This document shows, piece after piece, positions 10,352-19,988 of a stretch of DNA of 64,000 bases. Source of the DNA: Oscillatoria princeps RMCB-10 (GTDB lineage Bacteria; Cyanobacteriota; Cyanobacteriia; Cyanobacteriales; Oscillatoriaceae); the NCBI GenBank assembly GCA_019359235.1, contig JAHHHT010000003.1, forward strand, positions 248,001 through 312,000. Direction: 5' to 3'. The translations under genes were made by a program, and so were the position numbers. The notes below the pieces were generated by a model. The model did no database searches. It saw only the letters and a list, made by a program, of their open reading frames with translations, and was not told where the DNA came from. Positions within the stretch are counted from its first letter, which is position 1. Each line of letters begins with the position of its first letter.

Positions 10352-13036
10352 ATGAGACGCTCCCAGATTATCTCTGTTCTGTTGCTTGTGGCTTCTGGTT
10401 TCTGCCTGACGCCCCCTGTGGCGATTCTTGCCGCAGCCACCTCCGCTGCCGGTCAGCCTGCTTCCGCGACGCAGCTGGTGGAACAGGGCAAAAACTTGTA
10501 CCGGGCGGGGCAGTTCCAGCCGGCAGCAGAAGTCCTGGCGCGGGCGGCGCAGCTGTGCCAGTCCCGGGGGGACACCCTCAACCAAGCTCTGGCGCTCAGC
10601 TATCTCTCCCTGGCTTATCAAAAACTCGGACAGCTGTCCGAAGCTGGCTCGGCGAGCGCAGCCAGCCTCAGCCTCTCAACCCCCTCCGACTCGCGCAATG
10701 CCGGCTCGCAGCGGATTCGCGCTCTCGCCCTCAACGTCCGGGGCAGCGTGCAACTGGCCCAGGGACAGACCGAAGACGCCCTGGCCACCTGGAAACTGGC
10801 TGCTGACGCCTATGGCGCAGCCGGCGACCGGCAGGGGCGCGCCGGCAGCCAGATTAACCAAGCCACCGCCCTGCAAGCCTTGGGGCAGTACCGGCAAGCC
10901 GTGAAACTCCTGCAGCAGCTGGAAGAAACCCTGCAAGCGGAGCCTCCCTCCCCCCTGAAAGCCGCAGGATTGCGCAGTCTGGGAAACGCCTTGCGCTTCG
11001 CCGGCAATCTCGACAAGTCTCAGGAGCTTCTGGAGCAAAGTTTAGCTATAGCACAAGAGCTGCAATCCCGTCAAGAAGAAAGTGAGACTTTGCTCAGTTT
11101 GGGGAACACAGCACTCGCTTTTGCCCGCCGAGTGCGAAACCGGCAAGACCGCAGCAGTCCCCCACTCGTGCCGGTGCGCTGCTCTGACGGGGGCATCGCG
11201 CCGGACGCTCAGCCCCACTACAATAAAGCTGAGGCATTATATCACAAAAGTGCAGAAAAAGCAATATCAAATCTGACGCAGATACAGGCGCAGCTCAACC
11301 GGCTGAGCGTGTTGCTGGCGCAACAGCAAAGCCCAGCCGCTGGGGAATTGCGCGACTTGCGGCAGCAGATCGAGGGGCTCAGCCCGAGCCGGTCGGCAGT
11401 ATACGCCCGGGTGAACTTTGCCGGCAGTCTGGTCTGCCTGCAGCAGAGGAGCGGGGGAGCTGCGGGAGCCCCAATCCCAAATCCGGCGGAAGACTTGCTG
11501 CAAACACAAGCAATTGCCCAGTTACTGAGCGCAGCGGTTCAGCAGGCGAAAGACCTGAAAGACGAGCGAGCCGAGTCCTACGCCTGGGGCCATTTGGGGC
11601 AGCTGTACGAGGTCGCCAGAGAGTTGCCGGTGGCTGTGCGCCACACCGAAGCCGCCTTAAACCTCGCCCAGACAATCGGTGCGCCGGATATTGCCTATCA
11701 GTGGCAGTGGCAGCTCGGACGCCTGCGGCTGGCGCGGGGCGACCGGTCGGGAGCGCTGGCGGCTTACGCGCAAGCGGTGGAAACCCTCAAGTCCTTGCGC
11801 AGCGATCTCGCCGCCCTCAACCCCGACATTCAGTTCGACTTTCGGGATGAAGTCGAGCCGGTGTACCGGCAGCTGGTGGCTTTACTTTTGGAATCTGACG
11901 AGCCGGCGCAAGAAAACTTAAAGCGAGCTCGCGATACGATTGAAGCGCTACAGCTGGCTGAGCTAGACAACTTCTTTCGGGATGCCTGTTTGAATGCCAA
12001 GCCGAAACAAATTGACGAAATTGCTGACAGTTCAAATCCCAAGGCAGCAGTTATTTACCCGATTGTTTTGGCAGACCGCACAGAAGTTATCCTCAAGTTG
12101 CCCAATCAAAATCAACTGCGGCACTACAGGGTTCGCCAAGCAAAAAGCCAAGTAGAAAGCACCCTAGAACAGTTGCGGCTCAATCTCACAAAACCCTATG
12201 CCCTCCGAGAGGTTAAGTCCCTGTCAGAGCAGGTGTACAGCTGGCTGGTCGAGCCGGCTTTGGCAGACTTCAGTGCCAGCCAAGTCAAGACATTAGTGTT
12301 TGTCCTCGATTCTCCCTTTCGGAATATCCCGATGGCAGCCCTTTACGACGGCGAACACTATCTGGTGGAGAACTACAGCATTGCTCTGGCACCTGGTTTG
12401 CAGCTGCTATCCCCCAAACCTTTTCACACCGGCAGGCTGAGGGCTTTGGCTGCCGGTGTGACTGAACCCCGCCCGGGATTTCCCGCACTGCCAAATGTCG
12501 AGCGGGAATTGCAGGAAATTCAGTCGGAAGTGCGAAGCCGGGTACTTTTCAACGAGCAGTTTACCAGCAAAGCGCTGCAAGAGCGAGTCAGCGACTTGTC
12601 CTTTCCTGTAGTTCACCTAGCCACTCACGGTCAGTTCAGCTCCAACGCCAGCGAGACCTTTATTGTCGCTTGGGACAAGCGGATTTATGTCAAGGAGCTG
12701 GATAGCTTGCTGCGAACTGGAGATGGAAGCCCAACTAAGGCGATTGAATTGCTAGTGTTGAGCGCCTGTCAAACCGCTGCAGGGGACAAGCGGGCGGCTC
12801 TGGGGCTGGCTGGAGTGGCGGTGCGGGCGGGAGCTCGCAGCACCCTCGCTTCTCTGTGGAGTGTGGATGATCAGTCTACCGCCCTGCTGATGAGTCAATT
12901 TTACCGGGAATTAGCTAGCAACCAGCTGACAAAAGCTGAAGCCCTCCGTCAAGCGCAGCTGGCTCTTTTAAAGAATCCTAAGTACCAGCGCCCCCTGTTT
13001 TGGGCACCTTACGTCTTAGTGGGGAATTGGCTGTAG
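10352..13036 (+). CDS. Exported TPR-CHAT domain protein
   Basis: An 894-residue protein with a signal-peptide-like N-terminus (MRRSQIISVLLLVASGFCL). About 450 residues of tetratricopeptide-type helical repeats follow (for example residues 40-300 and 390-490). The C-terminal CHAT domain is a caspase-like cysteine protease. Its catalytic dyad is visible: His759 in HLATHGQF and Cys806 in LVLSACQTA, followed by GLAGVAVRAGARSTLASLW. It probably acts outside the cytoplasmic membrane. In cyanobacteria such genes often neighbour haemagglutinin, DUF928 and CHASE2 genes, as here. The ATG at 10352 was chosen over the TTG at 10343. The substrate is unknown. Confidence 0.9.
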   Translation: MRRSQIISVLLLVASGFCLTPPVAILAAATSAAGQPASATQLVEQGKNLYRAGQFQPAAEVLARAAQLCQSRGDTLNQALALSYLSLAYQKLGQLSEAGSASAASLSLSTPSDSRNAGSQRIRALALNVRGSVQLAQGQTEDALATWKLAADAYGAAGDRQGRAGSQINQATALQALGQYRQAVKLLQQLEETLQAEPPSPLKAAGLRSLGNALRFAGNLDKSQELLEQSLAIAQELQSRQEESETLLSLGNTALAFARRVRNRQDRSSPPLVPVRCSDGGIAPDAQPHYNKAEALYHKSAEKAISNLTQIQAQLNRLSVLLAQQQSPAAGELRDLRQQIEGLSPSRSAVYARVNFAGSLVCLQQRSGGAAGAPIPNPAEDLLQTQAIAQLLSAAVQQAKDLKDERAESYAWGHLGQLYEVARELPVAVRHTEAALNLAQTIGAPDIAYQWQWQLGRLRLARGDRSGALAAYAQAVETLKSLRSDLAALNPDIQFDFRDEVEPVYRQLVALLLESDEPAQENLKRARDTIEALQLAELDNFFRDACLNAKPKQIDEIADSSNPKAAVIYPIVLADRTEVILKLPNQNQLRHYRVRQAKSQVESTLEQLRLNLTKPYALREVKSLSEQVYSWLVEPALADFSASQVKTLVFVLDSPFRNIPMAALYDGEHYLVENYSIALAPGLQLLSPKPFHTGRLRALAAGVTEPRPGFPALPNVERELQEIQSEVRSRVLFNEQFTSKALQERVSDLSFPVVHLATHGQFSSNASETFIVAWDKRIYVKELDSLLRTGDGSPTKAIELLVLSACQTAAGDKRAALGLAGVAVRAGARSTLASLWSVDDQSTALLMSQFYRELASNQLTKAEALRQAQLALLKNPKYQRPLFWAPYVLVGNWL

Positions 13037-13785
13037 TATTTTGGATTTTGGATGCCCGGATTTTGGATTTTGTATAGAAAAAACCGCAGTAGGGTGGGTT
13101 AGCGCTAGCGTAACCGGCACCACAATTGAGTGTCGCTGCGGAAGTCCTGTTTTGATATAGCCTCTATCTGTAGGGTGGGTTAGCGCTAGCGTAACCGGCA
13201 CCACCCCACATTATAGCGGTTTTCAGTTGTATGAAGTATAGCAGTAGCCACTTAGATTAGGACATTAGACGTTAAGGGCAGGCGGGACGCCTGCCCTACG
13301 TCTATAACTCGTAGGACAGGCGTTCCCTCGGACTATAGCAGTAGCCATATTGGTTAGGACAGCAGGAGGGGGGAGCGGGGGAGCTCGGTCGCCAGAATGT
13401 CCTAACCTAAGTGCCTGCTGCTATATCATGTCCTAAACTGACTGTCTGTTGCTATACACCCCAGAAACCCGGTTTCTTAAAGAAACCGGGTTTCTCAGTA
13501 CCTCACTCATACGAAAAACGCTATATAGCGGTTCTCAGTTTGATGTAATATGGCCCATAAACCCGATTTCGTAGGGGCGGTGCCCCTGTGCCCGCCCCTA
13601 CCGAGTTTCTCCGCAGCACACTAATCTGAAAAACGCTATAAGTGTCGCTGCGCAAGTCCTGTTAATTTTCTGTAGCGCCGGCGTCGCGATCGCGCCTGTG
13701 GGACAGGCGTGCTTCGGAGCGGCGCGTAAGCGCGACGCCTGTCCCACAAGAGATTTGCAACAGACCTCAATCCAAAATCTAAAAT
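13037..13785. repeat. Intergenic repeat cluster
   Basis: Non-coding, between convergent genes. A 34-base direct repeat containing TAGGGTGGGTTAGCGCTAGC occurs at 13089-13123 and 13170-13204. AGCGGTTTTCA-type element ends lie at 13212, 13520 and 13630. A full AGAAACCCGGTTTCTT/AAGAAACCGGGTTTCT palindrome is at 13464-13497. A GTGGGACAGGCGT...ACGCCTGTCCCAC hairpin spans about 13697-13747, with a HIP1 site at 13686. Bases 13770-13800 are a heptamer tandem (AAAATCT). Confidence 0.7.
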
Positions 13786-14646
13786 CTAAAATCTAAAATC
13801 TAATACCGGCTGGGCGGCAATATCGTCCAAGCGAATATCTCGCAACAGGGCAGCCCAATAGGATGTGTCCTGCGAGCCGGTGCGCCTAATATCCGCTGCA
13901 GCGGTCAGCGCATCGTACCAGAAACCGCTGCCGGCATAAAGGGCGACGCGCTGGGCGGGTGTTGATTTTTCTAACTCAACTGTCAGCGCGGGATTCAGTT
14001 CCGATCTTTGTATCCATCCGTGAACAAACGCGATCGGTTCGGAATCGCAATTAACAATAAAATACCAGTGATATCGCTTGCCAATTTCTAGCGGTGTTGC
14101 TGTGGCTGGGAGGGAGACGCTGACAACTCCCGGCGTTCCAGACAGGGTGAGAGAAGTCTGGTAGACAGTCCGGTCGGCTTCATCCTGCAGGACAAACTCT
14201 CCGGGAAGTGCGGCGGCATAAGGCACGTAAAACCAAAAAGTGGGTAGCTCAGCGGTTGTTAATCCCCAGACCAGTCCCGAATCCGACACCGGCACTAATG
14301 CTGTCAGCACCTTTGCCTCAGACGATCCGAAATCATTGCCTGTATCCCCACAGCCGCGCTTTCCCCCTCCAATGCGACCGCCCGGTTCGCCGATGTTGTC
14401 TGGTGGCGGGGGGGTGTTGAAGATTGATGTTTGGTTTAACTGTCCGCTGGAATTCAAAGTCGGCGGCGGGTCAGTGACAGGTTGACCGGCAGCTGCCGGC
14501 ATGAAAGTCAGGGATGCCAGACAGATAGCGAAGGCGAGTTTTATGTGTGGGACGCCAGCGGTTTGCCTGCAATTCGCACACAAATTTCCCACCGGATAAG
14601 TCCGGTCTCTGCAAGAAGCGGCAGAAGATAATTTTAATTCAGTCAT
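13786..14646 (-). CDS. DUF928 family exported protein
   Basis: 286 residues. After a hydrophobic leader (LAFAICLASLTFMPAAA, about residues 37-53) comes the DUF928 domain. It is recognised by LTALVPVSDSGLVWGLTTAE, PTFWFYVPY, FVLQDE and GKRYHWYFIVNCD. It is predicted to be exported; its biochemical function is unknown. It is the last gene of a minus-strand set with the CHAT-CHASE2 protein (120 bases upstream), DUF1822 and a sigma-like factor. The start is uncertain: the first ATG gives a long polar stretch before the hydrophobic segment, and no better in-frame start is visible. Confidence 0.85.
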   Translation of the reverse strand: MTELKLSSAASCRDRTYPVGNLCANCRQTAGVPHIKLAFAICLASLTFMPAAAGQPVTDPPPTLNSSGQLNQTSIFNTPPPPDNIGEPGGRIGGGKRGCGDTGNDFGSSEAKVLTALVPVSDSGLVWGLTTAELPTFWFYVPYAAALPGEFVLQDEADRTVYQTSLTLSGTPGVVSVSLPATATPLEIGKRYHWYFIVNCDSEPIAFVHGWIQRSELNPALTVELEKSTPAQRVALYAGSGFWYDALTAAADIRRTGSQDTSYWAALLRDIRLDDIAAQPVLDFRF

Positions 14647-14765
14647 AGCTGTAAGTTCCAGCAGTTATAAATGATTTGAGAAATCGTATCTCTTTTCTTT
14701 CCTTGGCGCTCCTTCACGGGGGCGGTTTATAAAAAAAATAATTTTTCCAGCTCAAGAACGAACTG

Positions 14766-17132
14766 CTATACAGACTGAAGTGCCTTAAAATGGGCTGGGG
14801 AGGCGGCCACAATTGCGCCGGTGAGGGCCAGAGCCATAGCCGGCGGCACGAGCGGCACCCAACCGCCCCGGGCCATCAAGATGTGGCAAAGTCCGTATAA
14901 AACCGCCAGTGCTGCTGCCGCCGCCAGCGCCAAGTGGCGGGGGTTGCGAATGCGCCACGCCAGCACGCTTCCCAGCACGGACCAGCCCCAAACCCACAAA
15001 ACCTCCCCCCACTGGGGCCAGACCCAAAGCAGGGGTCGCCCGTCCAAAACCGCACTGAGAATCTGGCTCACCATCTGGGCGTGGAGGACGACTCCGGGCA
15101 TTTCTTGGTAGGGCCACCGGCCCGCACTGTAGGGAGTGGTAAAATTGTCGCCCCCACTTTGGGCTGTGACGCCGATGAGAATGATGCGATTTTTGAAGGC
15201 ATCGGGATTGACTTTACCGGCGATCGCTTCTGTGAGGGTGACGGTTTCGACAGCCTCCGGCGGAGAGCGGTAGGAGCGGTAATTGAGCAAGATTTGGTAG
15301 CCCCAGTCATCGAGAAGCTGATAGCCGCTGCTGCGGTTTCGCAAGCGCTTGAAGAGAACGTCGCCCAGCTGCAATTCTCCTTTTTGGGTGTAGTGGGCTT
15401 TGATGCCTTTTGCTTCCAGGTAGTGGAATGCCAGCTGTGCGCTGAAAGCGTAGGGCGCAGCGCAAGGGGATGTGGCGCGTGGCTTCATCGCGATCAGATG
15501 CCGGCGGATAACGCCATCGGGATCGGCGGCAAAATCGCTGAATCCCTGGCGATTTTGAGGAATTTCCGGCGGGGGTGAGACGCCGGGCTCGCTGATTTCT
15601 GGCTCGCTGACTTTGCAAATGGCAATCAAGCCATGATTGCGCCGCATGCGAGCGGCTAGTTCCCGCTCTTTCTGGTCTGCAGGAAAATCGCGATAGATAT
15701 CTAAGCCAATGGCTCGCGGCTGGGATTGTTCGAGTTTCTGCAGCAGTATAGCCAGCGCCCGGTCGGAGAGAGAGCCTTTTCTTTGCTGCTGTTCTTTGAG
15801 CTGAAAATCTTCTTCGGTGATGCCGACGGCCAGAATGCGCGGATCTGGCCCTTCATCCGGTCGCAGTCGCACCAGCCCGTCAAAGGCTTGTAACTCCCAC
15901 GCCTGCAGCATTCCCAGGTGCCGCGCCCCCATGAGAGCCGGCGTTACAAGCAAGCTGGCTAGCAATGCTGTGCGGAGGGTGTGCCCGACCGGCGAGATTT
16001 TTGGTGTTGGCAAACCGGCTCGGTTTGCGGTATAATTTTGATAGACTTTACTGTGAAACTCTTGCCAAGCCGGCGGCGCTTCAGCGGGATTCTGGCAAAT
16101 GGCAGGCAGCCAGGTGGCGCAAGGGAATTCGCCCTCTAAGCCTTGCAGTTTTTCCCGCGCTTCTCGCACGGCTAAATAGAAGGTTTCGCCGCGAGCGAAG
16201 GCTTGCAGGAAATGCTTCAAAAATTCTTGCGCCACCCGGTCTGGAACTGGCTCGCGCATGGCAATGATTTGGGGGATCTGCAAAGACGCTAGCTCCTGCG
16301 CTAATCCCAGCCCGTCACAGGAGTTGAAAATGGCGATTTTTAAGCCTCGCTCAACGGCTTTTTTGAGGGCGTATTTTAGCTGTTCAATGGTTAAAGTCTC
16401 GGTTCTGTTAAGATAAATATGGCCCGTCTCGCCAGTCCCCAGGCTGGAACTGTGCCCCGCAAAAAAGAGGATATCCCAGCCCTGCTCCTCCCAGAGCAGG
16501 GCGGTGAGCGCCTGCCGGTGGGGCTCCACCAAAAAGCTGATCTCCGCGCCCGGCAACTGTTTTAACAGCGCTTTATCTGCGCGGGTGTCAATGCCATCAC
16601 TGTTGCCCAGAATGGCTAGGATGCTTACTTTGTTGCCTCTGGGGGGAGAGGGGCGTTCTATCCGTTCGTATGCCGGTGCGCTTAAAGCAATTTCAGCTTT
16701 GGGGTAGTGTTCCAATAAATCCCAAAGATGCCAGGGGAGTCGCTGCAGTTGAATGTCTCGCGTTTGCAGGAGCATCCGAATTTCGTCGGATGGCATTAAT
16801 TTTTCTAGCAGTTTTTCTTTGATACAGCAAAACGGATCGGAGCGCAGCCAAGCATTCAGGCGCTCGCACAATTCTCGGGCGGCTTTGCCGCAGTCCTCAA
16901 TCTTGGAAACGTTGGTGACAACTCCTGCTTTGGGTTCGAGTCCGGAGCGCAACCCCAAGCGACGATAGGCGATTTGCCAGCGGCTGTAGAGTGGAGGAAT
17001 CTCTGGAGCGGGTGGGAGGAAGCCGGTGATTTCTGCTGAAGGGCGCGAGTCTTCTTTCCCAATCTGCAAGGTGATTGGAAACCCGCGCTCAAAATTGCCA
17101 TCTCCTAGCTTCAGACAAACTAATTTTCCCAT
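14766..17132 (-). CDS. CHAT-CHASE2 membrane protein
   Basis: 788 residues joining a caspase-like protease to an extracytoplasmic sensor. The N-terminal CHAT domain carries His227 (LFFAGHSSS) and Cys272 (AIFNSCDGLGLAQEL). A membrane segment near residues 385-405 leads to a CHASE2 domain (about 410-690; AIGLDIYRDFP, LIAICKV, GFSDFAADPDGVIRR, ILIGVTA), then three C-terminal helices. The layout is the reverse of CHASE2 cyclases and kinases. It suggests that a signal sensed outside the membrane governs a cytosolic peptidase. The neighbours DUF1822 and a sigma-like factor could be its targets or partners, which is inference. The gene starts 100 bases after the DUF1822 stop. Confidence 0.9.
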   Translation of the reverse strand: MGKLVCLKLGDGNFERGFPITLQIGKEDSRPSAEITGFLPPAPEIPPLYSRWQIAYRRLGLRSGLEPKAGVVTNVSKIEDCGKAARELCERLNAWLRSDPFCCIKEKLLEKLMPSDEIRMLLQTRDIQLQRLPWHLWDLLEHYPKAEIALSAPAYERIERPSPPRGNKVSILAILGNSDGIDTRADKALLKQLPGAEISFLVEPHRQALTALLWEEQGWDILFFAGHSSSLGTGETGHIYLNRTETLTIEQLKYALKKAVERGLKIAIFNSCDGLGLAQELASLQIPQIIAMREPVPDRVAQEFLKHFLQAFARGETFYLAVREAREKLQGLEGEFPCATWLPAICQNPAEAPPAWQEFHSKVYQNYTANRAGLPTPKISPVGHTLRTALLASLLVTPALMGARHLGMLQAWELQAFDGLVRLRPDEGPDPRILAVGITEEDFQLKEQQQRKGSLSDRALAILLQKLEQSQPRAIGLDIYRDFPADQKERELAARMRRNHGLIAICKVSEPEISEPGVSPPPEIPQNRQGFSDFAADPDGVIRRHLIAMKPRATSPCAAPYAFSAQLAFHYLEAKGIKAHYTQKGELQLGDVLFKRLRNRSSGYQLLDDWGYQILLNYRSYRSPPEAVETVTLTEAIAGKVNPDAFKNRIILIGVTAQSGGDNFTTPYSAGRWPYQEMPGVVLHAQMVSQILSAVLDGRPLLWVWPQWGEVLWVWGWSVLGSVLAWRIRNPRHLALAAAAALAVLYGLCHILMARGGWVPLVPPAMALALTGAIVAASPAHFKALQSV

Positions 17133-17232
17133 TTTACCAGGCGACCCCTCAAAACTTACCGTTAAAAATTTTAAAATGCCGCCGGATTATTAAATTTTAA
17201 TTATTAATTTATATTCTCCTGACAGTCCCTAA

Positions 17233-18261
17233 CTAAATAACAAATTCTTCCGTAATGCTGGCGTCGCCGAGAGCGACCTGAACGAAAAACCGCTCTTCAG
17301 GTTGGCCACTGAACTCCAATTGAATGTAATTATCGGCACTTCTGGAGTGGACTTCCTGAAAAGTAGCCCCAGATTCATCCAGGACAATCAGTTGGAGTCC
17401 TGGGGGCAGATAAATGTGAGTGCCGGCAGGATGCACCTGCAGGAGAATATTGGTCTTCTGTTCTGATTCTAGCCTGAGTTCCACGATTAGAGCTACAGGA
17501 TGACCGACGAGCTGCATCCCCAGGTCAATCAACTTAACTCGTCTCACGCCGGCTTCTGGCACAGGGAGGTCAGTTGAGACTGACGTGTCGGGGCTTCTAA
17601 AATTGAAAGGCAGACTTCTAAAACTGAAAGCTAGTTCTGATTCGTCTGGGTTGAACAGGTCTGGGTTGAACAGAGTTTCAACGGCTTGCCAGCCTGCCTC
17701 AACAATATTGCTGAACCACCGGCTCAAGTTTACGGCAGTTCTGGTGGGTGCAGCCGGTGCTGCAGCCGGTGCCGGCTGCCTCAGCTGGCTCAAGCAATCG
17801 ATTAAATCTTCAGGCGGTTGCAGCTGGCTGACCGGCAGCTCGTGGGTGGCTGCTGTTGGAACAAATCCCAGCAGGCTGGCTTCCCGCAAGGAATCTTCTA
17901 TCTCAACCACCATGTAGCCAATTCGTTCTTGCCACACTTCCGGCGGAATGTAGCAGGAACGCTGGCGCTTTTTCACGGGGCGGCATTCCAAGCGACCGGC
18001 ACCGGTGACTTCCAGGTCAGCCACGTCTGCACAAAGGCGCACGACGGGGTTCCAACTGTCGCCGGCGGATAAGTCTGTGGGAATGCCCATCATCTGCAAG
18101 TAGTCATTTACCACCCACACGGCAAGGGTATTCAAACGGACTTGCTCTGCCTTTTGCGGTGTGGGTTGCTGGCTGGCAAACTGCTGCGCTACCCGCCGCG
18201 CGTTTTGGGTCAGCGGCAGCGGCAGGGCAAAATTTTCTCTATCATGGCTGCTGTAAGTCAT
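17233..18261 (-). CDS. DUF1822 family protein
   Basis: 342 residues of a cyanobacteria-specific family of unknown function. Recognised from the order LPLTQNARRVAQQFASQQ, LNTLAVWVVNDYLQMMGIPT, SWNPVVRLCADVADLEV and the C-terminal beta-rich VKLIDLGMQLVGHPVALIVEL. No signal peptide or membrane helix, so cytosolic. The middle is low-complexity (Pro, Ala, Asn). It lies 83 bases after the split sigma-like gene and upstream of the CHAT-CHASE2 gene. This order is common in filamentous cyanobacteria, where the family is usually found with such sigma-like factors. Confidence 0.88.
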   Translation of the reverse strand: MTYSSHDRENFALPLPLTQNARRVAQQFASQQPTPQKAEQVRLNTLAVWVVNDYLQMMGIPTDLSAGDSWNPVVRLCADVADLEVTGAGRLECRPVKKRQRSCYIPPEVWQERIGYMVVEIEDSLREASLLGFVPTAATHELPVSQLQPPEDLIDCLSQLRQPAPAAAPAAPTRTAVNLSRWFSNIVEAGWQAVETLFNPDLFNPDESELAFSFRSLPFNFRSPDTSVSTDLPVPEAGVRRVKLIDLGMQLVGHPVALIVELRLESEQKTNILLQVHPAGTHIYLPPGLQLIVLDESGATFQEVHSRSADNYIQLEFSGQPEERFFVQVALGDASITEEFVI

Positions 18262-18344
18262 GGCACTGTTCTTGTTACTCCATAATCCCTAAGCTGCGCT
18301 TCAGGCGCTTGCGGGCTTAGGGACGAAAATACTCGCCTCCTCTA

Positions 18345-18985
18345 CTATATATATCCCTCTGATTCGCCAAATTTACGCAAGCGGGGCACGCACTGGCGCT
18401 GGTAAAAACTGCTTAATGTTGAAGCCGGCACACCTAATTCCGCCGCCAGGGCTTTCCAGCTGGTTTCCGGAGGCAAGCGCCTCAATATTAATACTTGGGC
18501 TGTCACTTGTGGGTGGCCTTGCAAACGGGTTCTGCGCAACTCCCCTGTTGAGTCTGTCTCAGCCCAGGTTCTTACGTCTTCCAGCAGGGGGGGAGCATCC
18601 GGACTCGCCGGCAGATTTTCTACGGGGTCAGCGGTTTCACTGTCCTCATCCGCTCCCCACTTCCCAGGCACAAATTTGGATTTCCGATTTTGACTGTCTG
18701 TACAGAAATCTTGCAGCCGCCGCTTCAGGTAGGTATTTAGCCAGGTGAGGACACTTCCCCTCGTGGGGTTATACACCTCACCCGTATTACCTCGCAGATA
18801 TTTTGGCAGAAGTACACCCATGTCTGTTGCAGCGCATCTTCATAATCAGGTGTGTTTTCTTTCCAAAGTTTGTTGGCAATCAAACGGATGACACTGGTTA
18901 AGTTTCTCTGGCGCTGAACACTTCCGGCTGGATGCCTGCAGGCTTCTGTAACCAGCCTCTGCAGCTGTTCTTCCACTCTCTCCAT
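18345..18985 (-). pseudogene. Sigma-70-like factor split by a one-base frameshift
   Basis: The 5' part (from ATG 18985; RBS AGAGG) reads MERVEEQLQRLVTEACRHP and DALQQTWVYFCQNIC, a short sigma region 2. The 3' part continues in the next frame with YNPTRGSVLTWLNTYLKRRL. It ends in a region-4-type helix-turn-helix (PETSWKALAAELGVPASTLS). Reading jumps between frames near 18785-18795: one base appears missing after the codons for CE. If restored, the product is about 213 residues, normal for this cyanobacterial sigma-like family. It is either a recent pseudogene, a sequencing error, or (less likely) programmed frameshifting. It heads the DUF1822, CHAT-CHASE2 and DUF928 set, so its state may decide whether that set is expressed. 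Confidence 0.8.
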
Positions 18986-19284
18986 AGAGCGATGCCTCTT
19001 CGGTTGATATAGCAGCACTTTTGACCTGTAAACCTATCACTTTACGAGGGATCACCCCAGCTGTCTACTACCTAAAGATAGAGATTGCTGGGGATTGATT
19101 TCTAGCTACCCCACTCAGCAATTACCGGGGCTAAATTTATGTAACCTATTGTAAAGAAACGCGCAATACCTTGGAGTTATTCTGACAAATATATAGAGGG
19201 AATTGCACAAGTAAGAAGCAAACTAGCTAATCAATAACTTGGCGCTCCCTGAATAATCCTCTATGCTTTCAAGGAAGAAAGAAA

Positions 19285-19988
19285 ATGGCATAATTTAACA
19301 TTGGTGCACTGAGTGAAACTCAATTTGTTGTCAGTAACTTCGTGGGTAGCAGCGACACCAGTGACCTCTACAGTTTCAGTCTGGCCAGTACCCAAGATGT
19401 CAACCAGGCTCTCACTGGCCTGAGTTCGGATGCCGATGTCCGACTCTATCAGGACGCCAATAATAACGGTGTTATTGATTCTGGCGACCCGCTGATTGGC
19501 AGTTCAACTTATGGTAGCAACCACGATGAGGCGATTAACGCTGGCTCCCAAGCTGCGGGTAACTACCTTGTTCAAGTTTATCAGTACAGTGGCGATACCA
19601 AATACGATCTGAGGCTATCTGCCACCAACGACTACGCACCTAGCAATATTCTGCCTGCTGAGGTCGAGGTTGGCAACCTGAGTGGCACCCGAAACTTCAG
19701 TGACTGGGTGGGCACCACTGACACCGCAGATGTCTACCATTTGATCGTGAACTCGACGGGAACCTTTACCTTGAACATGACTGGGCTGAGTTCGGATGCC
19801 GATGTCCGGCTGATTCGGGACACCAACAGCAATTCAGCAGTCGAGCCAGGCGAGGTCATTGGAATTTCACAGGCTGGTGGCAGCTCAAATGAATCAATTA
19901 CCGCTTCCTTAACTGCTGGAACTACTTTGTTGAGGTCTATCAGTACAGCGGCGATACCAATTATAACCTGAGCATGTCCTTTGCGTAG
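19285..19988 (+). pseudogene. PPC-repeat protein with nonsense codon 3 and a 3' frameshift
   Basis: Two bacterial pre-peptidase C-terminal (PPC) type repeats, each with the signature GLSSDADVRL and a calcium-loop-like DxNxNxxxDxGD segment. The DNA GTTCGGATGCCGATGTCCG is repeated identically in both. The natural ATG (19285) has a good Shine-Dalgarno (GGAAGAAAG), but its third codon is TAA. The frame then runs open until about 19920, where one base is missing. Restoring it gives VEVYQYSGDTNYNLSMSF and a stop at 19986-19988. Either lesion alone would inactivate it. Intact homologues are secreted adhesion or protease-associated domains. Confidence 0.75.

Noticed and set aside
16920-16945. GGGTTCGAGTCC, resembling a tRNA T-loop
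   Set aside because: It lies within the CHAT-CHASE2 coding sequence and no acceptor or anticodon stems can be drawn around it. No tRNA was found anywhere in the window.
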